From JAAUTT01 sp038213375 (GTDB taxonomy: Bacteria > Bacteroidota > Bacteroidia > Bacteroidales > JAAUTT01), in the NCBI GenBank assembly GCA_038213375.1, contig JBBQTB010000008.1, positions 62,001 to 126,000 of the forward strand: 64,000 nucleotides of DNA, given 5' to 3'. A model generated the notes under the pieces. It worked only from the letters and a program-made list of their open reading frames with translations. It was not told the origin of the DNA and did not search any database. Shown in pieces: positions 9,522 through 19,047 of this stretch (position 1 is the first letter of the stretch; the number at the start of each line of letters is the position of its first letter). Made by a program: the position numbers and the translations under genes.

Positions 9522-10856
9522 TCATTCAATTCCCAAACTCTTTTGTATTTGCTCCAATGATTTGCCTTTGGTTTCGGGAAGGAATTTCCAGACAAAAACT
9601 AAATGCAATAGCATCATAACGCTAAAGAACATAAAAGAGTGACCACCGCCTATGGCAGGGTTATTTGCAGCAACCGGAAATGTCCATGAAATTATAGCAG
9701 CACCAAACCAATGTGTAAAACTGCCAAGTGCTTGCCCTTTACCACGTACTGCATTAGGGAAAATCTCCGAAATAAATACCCAGATTACGGCGCCCTGCGA
9801 AAAGCCAAAGAAGGCAATGTACCCTACCAGATACCACATAACAGCGCCACCGCCAAAATCATGCGTATAAAAGGCTCTGGCGACGAGTCCCATAAAAACA
9901 ATCATCCCAACTGAACCAATGAGTAACAATGTTCGGCGTCCGAATTTATCAATGATAAACATAGCAAGAATGGTAAAAATTAAATTTGTTAAACCAATCA
10001 TTACAGACTGTAACATGGATGCATTTGCCCCTAAGCCTGTCATTTCAAAGATTCGTGGAGCATAATACATGATGGCGTTAATGCCAGAAAGTTGGTTAAA
10101 TGCAGCCAGTAATACCGCATAAATAATTGGACGTAAATACTTTCGTGTGAAGAGTTTTTCGGACGAAGTGGTGGAATGTATTGTCAGCGATTCTTCAATC
10201 TCAGCAATTTCAGACTCGGCGTTTGCACGACCACATAGGAGAAGCACATTTCGGGCTTTTTCAATACTTCCATGTTTAACAAGCCATCGGGGACTATCGG
10301 GTATTAAAAATAACAACCCAAAGAAGATGAACGAAGGAAACGCCACCACACCAAGCATCCATCTCCAGGCTTGGTCTCCGGAATCGGCCAGCAGATAATT
10401 GGAAAGGAATGCGATAAGAATACCCAATACTATATTAAGCTGGAAAAGAGCCACCAATCGGCCTCTGAGATGAGCCGGTGCAATCTCTGCAATATACATT
10501 GGTCCAATAACAGACGATGCACCAATGCCAACACCTCCAAGAAACCGCGCAATTACTAGAATCAGCCAGCTTGGAGCAAACGCACAGCCCAATGCGGATA
10601 ATCCATAAAGCACAGCGATGAATATCAATGCCTTTTTTCGACCAAAGATTTCGGAAGGCTTCCCGGCCGCGAGAGCACCAAATACAGTTCCTATTAAAGC
10701 GATAGCAACAGTAAAGCCATGCCACCAATTAGTAAGATGAAACAATTGCTGGATGGCTTTTTCAGCTCCCGAAATTACAGCGGTATCTAATCCAAACAAT
10801 AGTCCACCCATTGCAACAATTAGCGAATAGGCTATTACTTTTCGATATGATTTCAT
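9522..10856 (-). CDS. MFS sugar porter (XylE/GalP-like)
   Basis: This is a 12-helix major facilitator of the sugar porter family and is predicted to import a hexose, pentose or sugar acid with protons. Signatures include GLLFGLDTAVISGA in helix 1, GRKKALI in the loop 2-3 motif, IPDSPRWLVKHG at the central loop, QLSGINAIMYYAPRIFE in helix 7, DKFGRRTLLLIGS, and PETKGKSLEQIQ at the C terminus. The 444-residue length is close to typical. It sits between the IdnO-like dehydrogenase upstream and the DoxX/TIM-barrel gene 19 bases downstream, so import followed by oxidation of the same sugar is likely. The exact substrate cannot be read from the sequence. Confidence 0.92.
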   Translation of the reverse strand: MKSYRKVIAYSLIVAMGGLLFGLDTAVISGAEKAIQQLFHLTNWWHGFTVAIALIGTVFGALAAGKPSEIFGRKKALIFIAVLYGLSALGCAFAPSWLILVIARFLGGVGIGASSVIGPMYIAEIAPAHLRGRLVALFQLNIVLGILIAFLSNYLLADSGDQAWRWMLGVVAFPSFIFFGLLFLIPDSPRWLVKHGSIEKARNVLLLCGRANAESEIAEIEESLTIHSTTSSEKLFTRKYLRPIIYAVLLAAFNQLSGINAIMYYAPRIFEMTGLGANASMLQSVMIGLTNLIFTILAMFIIDKFGRRTLLLIGSVGMIVFMGLVARAFYTHDFGGGAVMWYLVGYIAFFGFSQGAVIWVFISEIFPNAVRGKGQALGSFTHWFGAAIISWTFPVAANNPAIGGGHSFMFFSVMMLLHLVFVWKFLPETKGKSLEQIQKSLGIE

Positions 10857-10914
10857 AGAATGTTAAGTAGTTAGTGAATTAAGGAATTTTCAATTTTGTT
10901 TCCGGATTTTATTG

Positions 10915-11682
10915 TCAGATGGTGGCTAGAATGCCTCCATCAACATAAACAATCTGGCCGTTTACAAAATTGGAAGCCTCCGAAGCAAGAAATACAGCCG
11001 CCCCTATTAATTCTTCGGGCTTTCCCCATCGTCCCGCCGGAGTGCGTTCGATTAACCAGCTGTTAAATTTTTCGTCTTTTTGTAAAGCATTGGTCAATTC
11101 GGTTTCAAAATAACCCGGCCCAATGCCATTTACCTGAATGTTGTGTTTAGCCCATTCTGCAGCCATTGCTTTGGTAAGCATTTTAACACCACCTTTAGCT
11201 GCTGTATAAGCAGCAGTTGCGTTGCGTGCAACCTCGCTCATCAGGGAGCATATGTTGATGATTTTTCCAGATTGTTGCTCTATCATTCCATGAACCACAT
11301 GTTTACTGACTTTATACATGCTATTAAGGTTAGTATTTATTACATCATTCCAGTCGTCTTCAGGGTAATTTTCCAATGCCGCCCGATTAATAATGCCAGC
11401 GTTATTTACTAGAATATCAATTTTTCCAAGTTCATATTCCATGGCTTTAATGGCTATGTCGATTTCTTCAATATCCGTAACATCAAATAGGTAGCCGTAG
11501 GCTTCTATTCCAATCCTTTGGAATTTGCCCAGCGCTTCTTCAAGCTTAACTGGATTGCGGGCGCTAATGGCGATTGTGGCGCCATGATCTGACAATCCTT
11601 TGGCAATGGAAAAGCCAATTCCCTGTGTGGCGCCAGTAATCAGAGCTACTTTCCCGCTTAGGTCAAATAAATTTTTAGTCAT
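10915..11682 (-). CDS. idnO: SDR-family dehydrogenase, gluconate 5-dehydrogenase-like
   Basis: This is a cytosolic NAD(P)-dependent short-chain dehydrogenase of 255 residues. It shows the Rossmann motif TGATQGIGFSIA, the NNAG segment and the active-site Tyr-Lys in AYTAAKGG. Extended similarity to E. coli IdnO is visible from memory in INICSLMSE, KHNIQVNGIGPGYFETE and ERTPAGRWGKPEELIGAAVFLAS. IdnO interconverts gluconate and 5-ketogluconate, although related SDRs act on other sugar acids, so the substrate is inferred. It is the first gene of the operon with the sugar porter, and a perfect Bacteroidota -7 element lies 20 bases upstream of its ATG. Confidence 0.85.
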   Translation of the reverse strand: MTKNLFDLSGKVALITGATQGIGFSIAKGLSDHGATIAISARNPVKLEEALGKFQRIGIEAYGYLFDVTDIEEIDIAIKAMEYELGKIDILVNNAGIINRAALENYPEDDWNDVINTNLNSMYKVSKHVVHGMIEQQSGKIINICSLMSEVARNATAAYTAAKGGVKMLTKAMAAEWAKHNIQVNGIGPGYFETELTNALQKDEKFNSWLIERTPAGRWGKPEELIGAAVFLASEASNFVNGQIVYVDGGILATI

Positions 11683-11702
11683 TGTCTATGAAATTTCATA
11701 CA

Positions 11703-11710
11703 CAAATATA
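11703..11710 (-). promoter_or_regulatory. -7 promoter element for the IdnO/porter/DoxX operon
   Basis: On the minus strand this reads TATATTTG, a perfect TAnnTTTG match. Transcription would start about 15 bases before the dehydrogenase ATG. I see no clear TTTG box at the expected -33 position, so the call is moderate. Confidence 0.45.
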
Positions 11711-11885
11711 TTACTATTGCCGAATTTTCTATGATATTGGCACTGAAATTAACCTGATTTGACCCCCGCAGTTCGGTAAATTTAGAGTTTGACTAATAAA
11801 CGCCTTGTCCCCAAAAAGATTTTCGAAGGCCTTTCTATAAATAGATTTGTTTTTAAGTGGCTCTCTGTCATCAACACTTGTGAAC

Positions 11886-14036
11886 TTAAAACCTATACAA
11901 ATATTTCAACTTAAAGTTTAACGAACCTTCGGTGATGGTAAATCTTTCGAACGGATCGGTTGCAAGCGAATTCCATACAAGAATTATTTCTTTTCCGGGT
12001 TTTACTATCCACCGAAAACGTGATTGCCATCCCATACTTTTCGATAAATTATCATACTGGGCAAAATTATACAGGGTAATATTGGGACTAAACAGAAAGT
12101 TAACATTTAAACGATATATCTCAGCAGTAAAGCTTACTTCAGGCAATGATACCATGTTTTGCGATGCTTCCACTCCAACATATACAGGTACAGCTATTTT
12201 ATAACCAAATGCTCCGGTTATGTCTTTCCGGGTTCCATTGTAAAAATTGCCAAAACCGTAATGAAGAGAGCTCCAAAAAATACGCCGGCGGGCACTTACC
12301 AAATCAATATTATGTCGCCAAAAACGATATGTTCCCAAGGGTACACTATAAACAGAATACATGGTAAAGCTTTTATTCAGATATTCATACTGTGATGTTG
12401 ATGTGAGACTGATTTCGTCGCCCGAATTAAAATGGACAGTGATAGGCTTGAAATTGATTGATTGTGTTAGTAATTTATTACGAACATCGGTGATGTGATC
12501 GATGCCTAAACCGATAAATACCTGCAGTATACCCCACTTTCCAGGACGGGGTCCTAGGGTTAAGTTTCCGTAGCTTTCGCGTATACCTGCTCTTGGAACA
12601 AAGCCAATACCTGCCACAAAATTATCCTGAATCTCATGGAATCCTGCCAGAAATGAAATCAAATCGTTAGGGTAGGAGAGTGCTGCACCGTATGAGAGGT
12701 CCTTTCCATTTAGATTCTGTGTATTCGATTTAACTCCAAACATGGTAACTGAAAGATTTTTATTTTCAAGAAATTTTGATGTAACCAAATGAGCATCAAA
12801 TCCAGTGGTGAAATTTTCTCCTTTTGACACAGCATTCCCATAAGTACCAATAACACCCACAGACGATTGTTGTCCAAGATTATATGACACGCGGGCAACG
12901 GCAAAATCGTTATTGCCAGAGCTGCGGTCATCGTTGATGTATTGCATTCCGAGGTTTAGTTTTCCGGCCTGACCGGTAATTTTGGTTCCCCAGTTAATTG
13001 GGATGGGTGTGCCCAGTGAATCGAGTCCCATTCGACGCGAAAAAAATGTCATAATGTGCTGAGAGTATGGATTTGAATCATCGCCCTCAATCCCAAAATG
13101 GAAGTAGTTGGCACCATCAAGAAAGAAGTCTCGTTTCTCGGGGAATAACAAGCTGAAGCGGGTGAGATTGATTTGGCGCGTATCCACCTCGGTTTGTGCA
13201 AAATCGGTATTGATGGTTAGAGCACTTTTTATTCCCGGTGATATTTGGTAAAACAAATCTAATCCGCCATTGGCCTTATATTTTGGATTATTTCCTTTTT
13301 TAGTTATCAATCCTAACAGGCCATAAGGTACAGCATCTAATCCAATGCCCTGTGTGATATTTTCCAAACCTTCAAGTAAACCTGCGTCAGAAATCTGGAA
13401 ACGATAAGTATTCAAATTAGCAATCGGCCAATACGATGCTTCCTGTTTGCGCTTAATATTTCGAATAATTTTCATCCCCCAGGTAGTTTGACCTTTTTTA
13501 AAGTTAAGAGTTTTAAATGGAATGGCAAGTTCTGCATCCCAGCCTTTATCATGAATCCGGGCACGGCCTTCCCATATACCATCCCAATTTTTGTTCAGTG
13601 TTCCTCCATTTTCACTTACAATGGCATCGCCTATCGATCCCCGTGGTCCAATTTGAAACCAGTAACCGTTTCGCTTGTCCAGAAAAGTGTCGAAAATGAC
13701 TTGTACACGGTCATCGTCTCCAAGACTGACATCACGCCCCATTTCTTTGGCAGTTATTCCTTTCGGATCGCCATAACAGTGCATTCCAATATATATGAAA
13801 TTTTCGTCGTATGCGACATAGACCTCGGTTGGTTCGGAAACAGGTTGATTGGTTTGTGGTTCGCGCTGAATAAATTCCGTAATAGGGGTAATGTTTTTCC
13901 AAGCTTCATCGTTAAGTAATCCATCGATTTTTGGGGATATTGTAATGTGGGTTGCTTTCACCGATTTCTGACCAGACACCGATGCTGAAATGCTTGATAT
14001 TAAGAAAATGGAGTATAAAATTCGAAAGTTAAACAT
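11886..14036 (-). CDS. DUF5916 outer-membrane protein with CBM9-like N-terminal domain
   Basis: This is a 716-residue secreted protein. After a signal peptide (about residues 1-22) comes a CBM9-like carbohydrate-binding fold (about 35-200: DGLLNDEAWKNITPITEFIQREP and NFIYIGMHCYGDP). The rest matches the DUF5916 layout, with the FSLLFPEKRDFFLDGANYF region followed by many amphipathic strands and a terminal aromatic residue, as in a beta-barrel. These proteins are common in Bacteroidota but their function is unproven; a role in handling surface sugars is only suggested by the CBM9-like part. It is followed on the same strand by the sugar-acid operon, 200 bases away with a separate promoter. Confidence 0.85.
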   Translation of the reverse strand: MFNFRILYSIFLISSISASVSGQKSVKATHITISPKIDGLLNDEAWKNITPITEFIQREPQTNQPVSEPTEVYVAYDENFIYIGMHCYGDPKGITAKEMGRDVSLGDDDRVQVIFDTFLDKRNGYWFQIGPRGSIGDAIVSENGGTLNKNWDGIWEGRARIHDKGWDAELAIPFKTLNFKKGQTTWGMKIIRNIKRKQEASYWPIANLNTYRFQISDAGLLEGLENITQGIGLDAVPYGLLGLITKKGNNPKYKANGGLDLFYQISPGIKSALTINTDFAQTEVDTRQINLTRFSLLFPEKRDFFLDGANYFHFGIEGDDSNPYSQHIMTFFSRRMGLDSLGTPIPINWGTKITGQAGKLNLGMQYINDDRSSGNNDFAVARVSYNLGQQSSVGVIGTYGNAVSKGENFTTGFDAHLVTSKFLENKNLSVTMFGVKSNTQNLNGKDLSYGAALSYPNDLISFLAGFHEIQDNFVAGIGFVPRAGIRESYGNLTLGPRPGKWGILQVFIGLGIDHITDVRNKLLTQSINFKPITVHFNSGDEISLTSTSQYEYLNKSFTMYSVYSVPLGTYRFWRHNIDLVSARRRIFWSSLHYGFGNFYNGTRKDITGAFGYKIAVPVYVGVEASQNMVSLPEVSFTAEIYRLNVNFLFSPNITLYNFAQYDNLSKSMGWQSRFRWIVKPGKEIILVWNSLATDPFERFTITEGSLNFKLKYLYRF

Positions 14037-14088
14037 CAGATAATGTTAAAGTAAGCTTATTTAATGATATTAATCTATTGCGTTATAA

Positions 14089-14835
14089 TTATTCGGGGAT
14101 CAGCAAAAACAAATCATCGTCTATGATAAATGTTTCGCGGGACGCATTGTAGGTAATTCCTTTTCTGAAAGATTCAATCCACGGGTTGATGAGCTGAACC
14201 TGTTTTTGATATTTTATCTGTTTTTTGATGGAAAGCAACGCAAAACGGGGATTGATTTGAGTTAATATTTTTTCGAGTTGATTGTGAGTAGTCAGCATGA
14301 AGGCTTCATTATCTTGAACAGGTTGTGCACCCGTTTTTACCAGTTTGTACCTGTTGTAATTCTTGTGGAATGAATAAGCTAACTCATCAAATCGGAATGT
14401 TTTTTCATTTTCACGAATTTGTTGCAAATAGAAATTTTCCGAAATTTTAAGAAACGAGGGCGGTATGTTTTGCCGATTCAGATAATCGAGTATTTGGCAG
14501 ATGTTATTGTAATTGCCAATGGCTGAATTATAAACTTCGGCTGAAAGAGGATACGGATTTTTTAAGGCTTGATCCCTTAAACCAAGAATCAGTTGGTGAA
14601 ATTCCGTTCGTTCAGTATCGACATGAGGATTATTTTTACTGATGTATTGCTGTAATCGCTGTAAAATATCTGTGTCATTTATGTTTATTGCCCATATAAC
14701 CTTCTTACCAATGGGTTTTAGACAAAAGAATTTTTGTGCCGGAGAAAAGGGCTTACTTGCAGATGCATGTTGTGCTTCCGCTAAATGAAAGGGAAAAAGA
14801 AGAAGCAGGAATAACAAATACTTTAAATGGTGCAT
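14089..14835 (-). CDS. hypothetical secreted protein
   Basis: I do not recognise the family. The 248-residue protein opens with MHHLKYLLFLLLLFPFHLAEA, a clear signal peptide, and the mature part is mostly helical and charged with no cysteine cluster or known catalytic motif. It lies 52 bases upstream of the DUF5916 gene on the same strand, so the two may be co-transcribed and act together in the envelope. The ATG at 14835 is favoured because the signal peptide begins there. It is likely a real gene; its function is unknown. Confidence 0.7.
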   Translation of the reverse strand: MHHLKYLLFLLLLFPFHLAEAQHASASKPFSPAQKFFCLKPIGKKVIWAININDTDILQRLQQYISKNNPHVDTERTEFHQLILGLRDQALKNPYPLSAEVYNSAIGNYNNICQILDYLNRQNIPPSFLKISENFYLQQIRENEKTFRFDELAYSFHKNYNRYKLVKTGAQPVQDNEAFMLTTHNQLEKILTQINPRFALLSIKKQIKYQKQVQLINPWIESFRKGITYNASRETFIIDDDLFLLIPE

Positions 14836-14944
14836 GGTAACAAATCGTTTTGCGTTTTCAAACCTACTATGTTTTTATTGCAGATTTAATACCTGGCTGC
14901 ATTTCAAATAAAAAAAGTTGCAGATTAGTCTGTTTTGCATGATT

Positions 14945-15832
14945 TTAATGAGAAGCAGGTTTCTCAGGGATTGTTATATCGATTGGTTTAAGGAAGCCGC
15001 TGTCATTAAGCCAATCAGCCATTCTATACGGCCAATTTTTTACTGCCGCAAAAGTCGATCGGTCGCCCATATTGAACCCATGTTTACCCTGGGCCAGAAA
15101 GATGGCTTCAACAGGCACTTTAGCTCTACGGAATTTTTGGAGAAGATCCATCGTCACTTCATCGCAGCCATACTCGTCGTCATTGGCACATATGAGGAAA
15201 GCTGGAGGTGTATCAGCAGGAATCTTCTCTGGCGGTTTGCCTCCCGGATAAACCATCATTTGAAAATTCGGCCGACCATTGACGCGGTCTATCGGATCGG
15301 GTGCCTTGGGATCGCCATCGCCTTTGTCGAAAGAAACCATCATCACCACTGCTCCGCCTGCTGAAAATCCAAGCATACCAATGCGGTTTGGGTCGAAGTG
15401 AAATTCGCTTGACCGGTTTCGTACCAATCTAATGGCCCGGTAGGCATCCTGGCGAACATGATCCATATTGTAAGGCGAATTCTCCTCGTTTGGCAGACGG
15501 TATTTCAAAACAAATACCGTAACACCGAGGGTATTGAGAAATTCAGCAGCCTGCTTGCCTTCAGCATTAAATACCAGATCGCGAAATCCACCGCCAGGGG
15601 CTACCAACACAGCGCAACCAAGGATTTTTTCCTTAGGAGGCATGAATACGGTAATGGATGGATTATTAATACTATGCACCCACCAATCCTTGGCAAGTTC
15701 CGGATAGTCTTTCCGGTTCTCAAAACCCGGGGCGCCATTTTTCCAGAGGTGAATCACCTCTGATTGTGTTTGTGCTAGACCAAAAACTGGCAACATGAGG
15801 GTGAAAAGAAGACTTTGAAAAAACGTTCGCAT
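14945..15832 (-). CDS. secreted alpha/beta hydrolase, carbohydrate-esterase-like
   Basis: This is a 295-residue alpha/beta hydrolase with a signal peptide (residues 1-20, ending GLAQT). The oxyanion region is LVAPGGGFRDL, the nucleophile elbow is GMLGFSAGGAVVM, the acid lies in LICANDDEYG and the catalytic His in AQGKHGFNMG. The pattern fits the Aes/BD-FAE type of acetyl-xylan or other carbohydrate esterases. Substrate is inferred only from family and from the carbohydrate-related neighbours. It is transcribed divergently from nothing nearby, since the upstream 270 bases lie before the convergently unrelated rlmF gene on the same strand. Confidence 0.85.
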   Translation of the reverse strand: MRTFFQSLLFTLMLPVFGLAQTQSEVIHLWKNGAPGFENRKDYPELAKDWWVHSINNPSITVFMPPKEKILGCAVLVAPGGGFRDLVFNAEGKQAAEFLNTLGVTVFVLKYRLPNEENSPYNMDHVRQDAYRAIRLVRNRSSEFHFDPNRIGMLGFSAGGAVVMMVSFDKGDGDPKAPDPIDRVNGRPNFQMMVYPGGKPPEKIPADTPPAFLICANDDEYGCDEVTMDLLQKFRRAKVPVEAIFLAQGKHGFNMGDRSTFAAVKNWPYRMADWLNDSGFLKPIDITIPEKPASH

Positions 15833-16103
15833 GATGTTTTTGTTTCCTGTTAATTATTAAATTGGATCAAAACTGCAAAAGATTGTTTATTTAACATACT
15901 TTTTTTATCATTTTGCATATCAAAACCAGATTTTTGACTTTCCTTTATTAATCTGTAAAACCTTAACTTCTAAAAACTATTTCAAAAGTAGAACAACTAA
16001 ATCGACCAAATGGATGTATTAATATGCCATATGGGTAAATATTGTTCTAAATTAAACATAATTAAAGCAAGCTCTTGTTTAGATTGTGGAGGTAATTATG
16101 GAT

Positions 16104-17078
16104 TTAGAGCATTTCATTCCATCTCGTATTTATCCATTTATTCTGTTGTTCCAACGTGAGAAATGTCCATGCGACGATTCGGCTTGTTTTAGTTCCCTGA
16201 CCCATTGGAATGGTTTTCACTTCCACAGCTTCCGCTTTTTTAAGTGCCTCGTAAATTGGTTTGAGATTGGATTGCTTTGAAATAAGTGAGGAGAACCAAA
16301 AGCAGGAATCGGAGAATGTCTTACTTTGTTGAATCATATCCCGTACAAACCTTTCTTCGCCTCCCTCGCACCACAATTCACTGTTCTGACCTCCAAAGTT
16401 TTGGATTGGTCTGAATATTTTTTTATGAGTTAAATTGCTTAATTTACGAAGTGTGCTGGATTGTGCTTCCGCTAATGAAACATGAAAAGGAGGATTACAA
16501 ATACTCAAATCAATGAGTTCGTCCTTTTGAATGATTCCATAAAAAATGTGTTTGGGATTATTTTGCAGTTGTACTTCAACCTTTCCTTTTAAAAAGGGAT
16601 TCAATTCAACGATAGTGTTTGCCGATTCAATGGCAATTCGATCGATATCGGTACCAATAAACGACCAGCCGTATTCCTTGTTTCCAATAATTGGATAAAC
16701 ACAATTAGCGCCTACACCAATGTCCAAAACCCTTATTTTAGTACCTGTTGGTATTTTACCATGGTTACTGATGCCCAATAAATCTGCTATGTGATGAATA
16801 TAATCTGCTCTCCCGGGAATGGGTGGACATAAATAATTTGGAGGAATGTTCCATTGATCGATGTTGTAATAGTGCATTAATAATGCTTTGTTTAGCATTT
16901 TCACCGCTTCAGGATTAAAAAAATCAATGGATTCGTCCTCATAACTATTCATTGCAACAAATGGAGCTAATTTCGGACAACTATCAATCAATTGTTTAAA
17001 GTCATAACGCTCGCGATGTTTGTTTCGTGGGTGTAATCTGGACTTCTCTTTTGGATGTTCTTTTTTTTGATGAGGCAT
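16104..17078 (-). CDS. rlmF: 23S rRNA (adenine(1618)-N6)-methyltransferase
   Basis: RlmF methylates A1618 of 23S rRNA using S-adenosylmethionine. The family signature LHPRNKHRERYDF is near the N terminus, followed by CPPIPGRADYIHHIADLL, the SAM-binding segment VLDIGVGANCVYPIIG and the catalytic SICNPPFHVSLAEA. I choose the ATG at 17078, because the 11 residues from an upstream ATG at 17111 are hydrophobic and do not resemble the family, while this one gives a normal basic N terminus. Length is then 324 residues. It has no obvious operon partner. Confidence 0.92.
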   Translation of the reverse strand: MPHQKKEHPKEKSRLHPRNKHRERYDFKQLIDSCPKLAPFVAMNSYEDESIDFFNPEAVKMLNKALLMHYYNIDQWNIPPNYLCPPIPGRADYIHHIADLLGISNHGKIPTGTKIRVLDIGVGANCVYPIIGNKEYGWSFIGTDIDRIAIESANTIVELNPFLKGKVEVQLQNNPKHIFYGIIQKDELIDLSICNPPFHVSLAEAQSSTLRKLSNLTHKKIFRPIQNFGGQNSELWCEGGEERFVRDMIQQSKTFSDSCFWFSSLISKQSNLKPIYEALKKAEAVEVKTIPMGQGTKTSRIVAWTFLTLEQQNKWINTRWNEML

Positions 17079-17202
17079 GAAAAATTGAATCAGTAGTGAT
17101 TTTTTATGCAATTATTTTTATAAACGACTATTAAAATGAGTTAAATTGTTGCGTATGATGATACTAGTGAACCACGGAATTTCTTAATTGCTATTTCAGG
17201 CG

Positions 17203-18066
17203 TTACACTTCGTTTTTTATTTTCTCTATTTGTTCTTTTGTTAAGCCAGAATAAATAATTATTTTATCCAATGGCTCCCCACTATTTATCATTTCTTTAA
17301 CCATTTCAATTTTACCTTCAATCTTACCTTCTTCTCTTGCTGTATCAATAGAGTTTTTTAAATCCCTGTATGATTTCAAACTATCCTCATACGAACGGAC
17401 TTCTTCCGGCGTAAATTTGGCTATTTCTGCTACTTCAAATAATCTTTCGAATATACTTTCTTTCAATTCCTCCGGTATACGGTCAAGCTTGTTAAGGTTA
17501 CGAATAATATACATCCATTTATCAAATCGTGTATTCAGTTCCTTAATGGTTTTAGTAAACTTGGGCATTTCCAAGTACACAAAAGTCAATTTGTCATAAA
17601 AAACTTTGTGAGTTTCAATATCGGAAAGCTTGACATTATATCGATACTTGTCCTTCTGATGCTTATCCTCGTCGAATGCGAAGTCTAATATGGCAATAGT
17701 ATAAACCGCTTTTAACTCAAAATTCCAATCACTGCCTCGTTGTGCTTGTTCTCGAATTGGAAAAGTTGAATAATACACCGTCCTATCTTTGAAAAACTTT
17801 TGCTTAGTTTTTTGTAGCTCTACGATAAATTTCTCTCCTTTTTCATTTTCGCAATACAAATCAAAAATTGCTTTTCTATCATCTTCGCTTGTGCCAAGTC
17901 TGTCACTTTTTAAATATGTCAACGTTTTAATTCGACCTTGTTCAGCTACCAAAAGCTCATTCAAAAAGTCAAGTAACAATTCCTTACTTGGCTCCTCTCC
18001 AAAAAGTCTTTTAAAGCCATAATCCGTAAACGGATTGATATATTTTTCTTTAAAATCGTCTGACAT
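17203..18066 (-). CDS. Rpn/PD-(D/E)XK nuclease-family transposase-like protein
   Basis: This 287-residue protein matches the PD-(D/E)XK nuclease family transposase (Rpn, recombination-promoting nuclease) group. It shows the conserved N terminus INPFTDYGFKRLFGEEPSKELLLDFLNELL, the catalytic Asp region RKAIFDLYCENEKGEKFIVELQ, and a C-terminal charged tail with repeated EGKIEGKIE, typical of these proteins. Rpn proteins cleave DNA and stimulate RecA-independent recombination in E. coli. No inverted repeats or second transposase were seen around it, so it is a solo gene rather than an insertion sequence. It occurs in many copies per genome in Bacteroidota. Confidence 0.88.
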   Translation of the reverse strand: MSDDFKEKYINPFTDYGFKRLFGEEPSKELLLDFLNELLVAEQGRIKTLTYLKSDRLGTSEDDRKAIFDLYCENEKGEKFIVELQKTKQKFFKDRTVYYSTFPIREQAQRGSDWNFELKAVYTIAILDFAFDEDKHQKDKYRYNVKLSDIETHKVFYDKLTFVYLEMPKFTKTIKELNTRFDKWMYIIRNLNKLDRIPEELKESIFERLFEVAEIAKFTPEEVRSYEDSLKSYRDLKNSIDTAREEGKIEGKIEMVKEMINSGEPLDKIIIYSGLTKEQIEKIKNEV

Positions 18067-18240
18067 TCTGTATCTTATTTATGCAAAAATACTCATTTTT
18101 AACAAAATAACAATTTAACATCAAATGCTTTTTTAAAATGAAGTGAAACAAATTTTTATATCCAATAGTGCGGATCTTCAAATTTTCTATTAAGGGGTTA
18201 AAAAAATAAGGGTTTACTGATCTATTTTTGAAAGATGGAT

Positions 18241-18705
18241 TTATTTAGATTGCTTATATGTTATGATCGCTTTACTTTTATCTTCAACAAAATCAATTTC
18301 AATAAATGTACTCGGGAAATTCCATTTACATAAATAAGGATGTTCTACTTTAAAAATTGGGTTTCCATATTTTTCAATTAAAAGTGATTCTAATGAGGTT
18401 ATCTCAGAAAATCCCAATTTTCTGGTCAAAGTAATTTGACTCAATTTGTATGTGTTCCCAGTAAAGAAAAAATTAACTTCATAATTATAACCACTAATGT
18501 TATATTCTTCAATTTTTAAAAGATTAAAAAGTTGTGCCACTTGTTTGGCTTTATTTTCTATTATATTTTCTTTGGCAAACAAGATCTTAATTGTGTCTGC
18601 TGACATACCCCATTCTGCATCTCTCCATCCTTTTAAATCATTCATGGTTTGCGAATAAATACTACCAGCATTAAAAAGGGCTAAAAGAATCAATAAATTT
18701 TTCAT
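18241..18705 (-). CDS. hypothetical small secreted protein
   Basis: Unrecognised family. The chosen start, ATG at 18705, gives 154 residues opening with MKNLLILLALFNAGSIYSQ, a good signal peptide. A longer reading to 18753 would put translation upstream of a promoter -7 element at 18721-18728, so it is rejected. The mature part begins with MNDLKGWRDAEWGMSADTIK, a pattern seen in small periplasmic Bacteroidota proteins of unknown role, and has no cysteine pairs or repeats. It is monocistronic. Confidence 0.7.
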   Translation of the reverse strand: MKNLLILLALFNAGSIYSQTMNDLKGWRDAEWGMSADTIKILFAKENIIENKAKQVAQLFNLLKIEEYNISGYNYEVNFFFTGNTYKLSQITLTRKLGFSEITSLESLLIEKYGNPIFKVEHPYLCKWNFPSTFIEIDFVEDKSKAIITYKQSK

Positions 18706-18720
18706 AAAAGAATTATTAAA

Positions 18721-18753
18721 CAAACATACTATGAAGGTAATAAAAAATACCAA
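18721..18753 (-). promoter_or_regulatory. promoter for the small secreted protein gene
   Basis: The minus strand carries TATGTTTG (18728-18721), a perfect TAnnTTTG element, with TTGG 21 bases upstream (18753-18750) near the -33 position. Its expected transcription start fixes the coding start at 18705. Confidence 0.5.
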
Positions 18754-18782
18754 TAGTATTATTTCTCCAAATTTGCAAGGGA

Positions 18783-18817
18783 AATTGTTGGTGATTAAAC
18801 TATGCGAACCAACAATT
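18783..18817. repeat. 10-bp inverted repeat
   Basis: AATTGTTGGT (18783-18792) and ACCAACAATT (18808-18817) are exact complements with a 15-base spacer. It lies between the divergent small secreted protein gene and miaB. No T run follows, so it is more likely an operator or RNA fold than a terminator. No protein is known to bind here. Confidence 0.4.
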
Positions 18818-19047
18818 CCACTGGTTATTCTCTACGCTCAATATCGCCTCCGGCTAAGTTACGAGCATACGAAGTTAAATGGTTGATTCAAAACATTTTT
18901 GTTTCTAAATGGTTATTGATGGAAATACTCGATTAGTAACTATTTATTAAAAAAACCATTTACAAAGAGCTAATAAATGGTGCACTACTTAATTTATAAC
19001 TCCTTTTTAATGGGTTATTGTTGAGAAACACTTTTAATCTTATTCCA

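Noticed and set aside
17203..18066. A complete insertion sequence around the Rpn-like gene
   Set aside because: No terminal inverted repeats or target duplications were visible at its edges.
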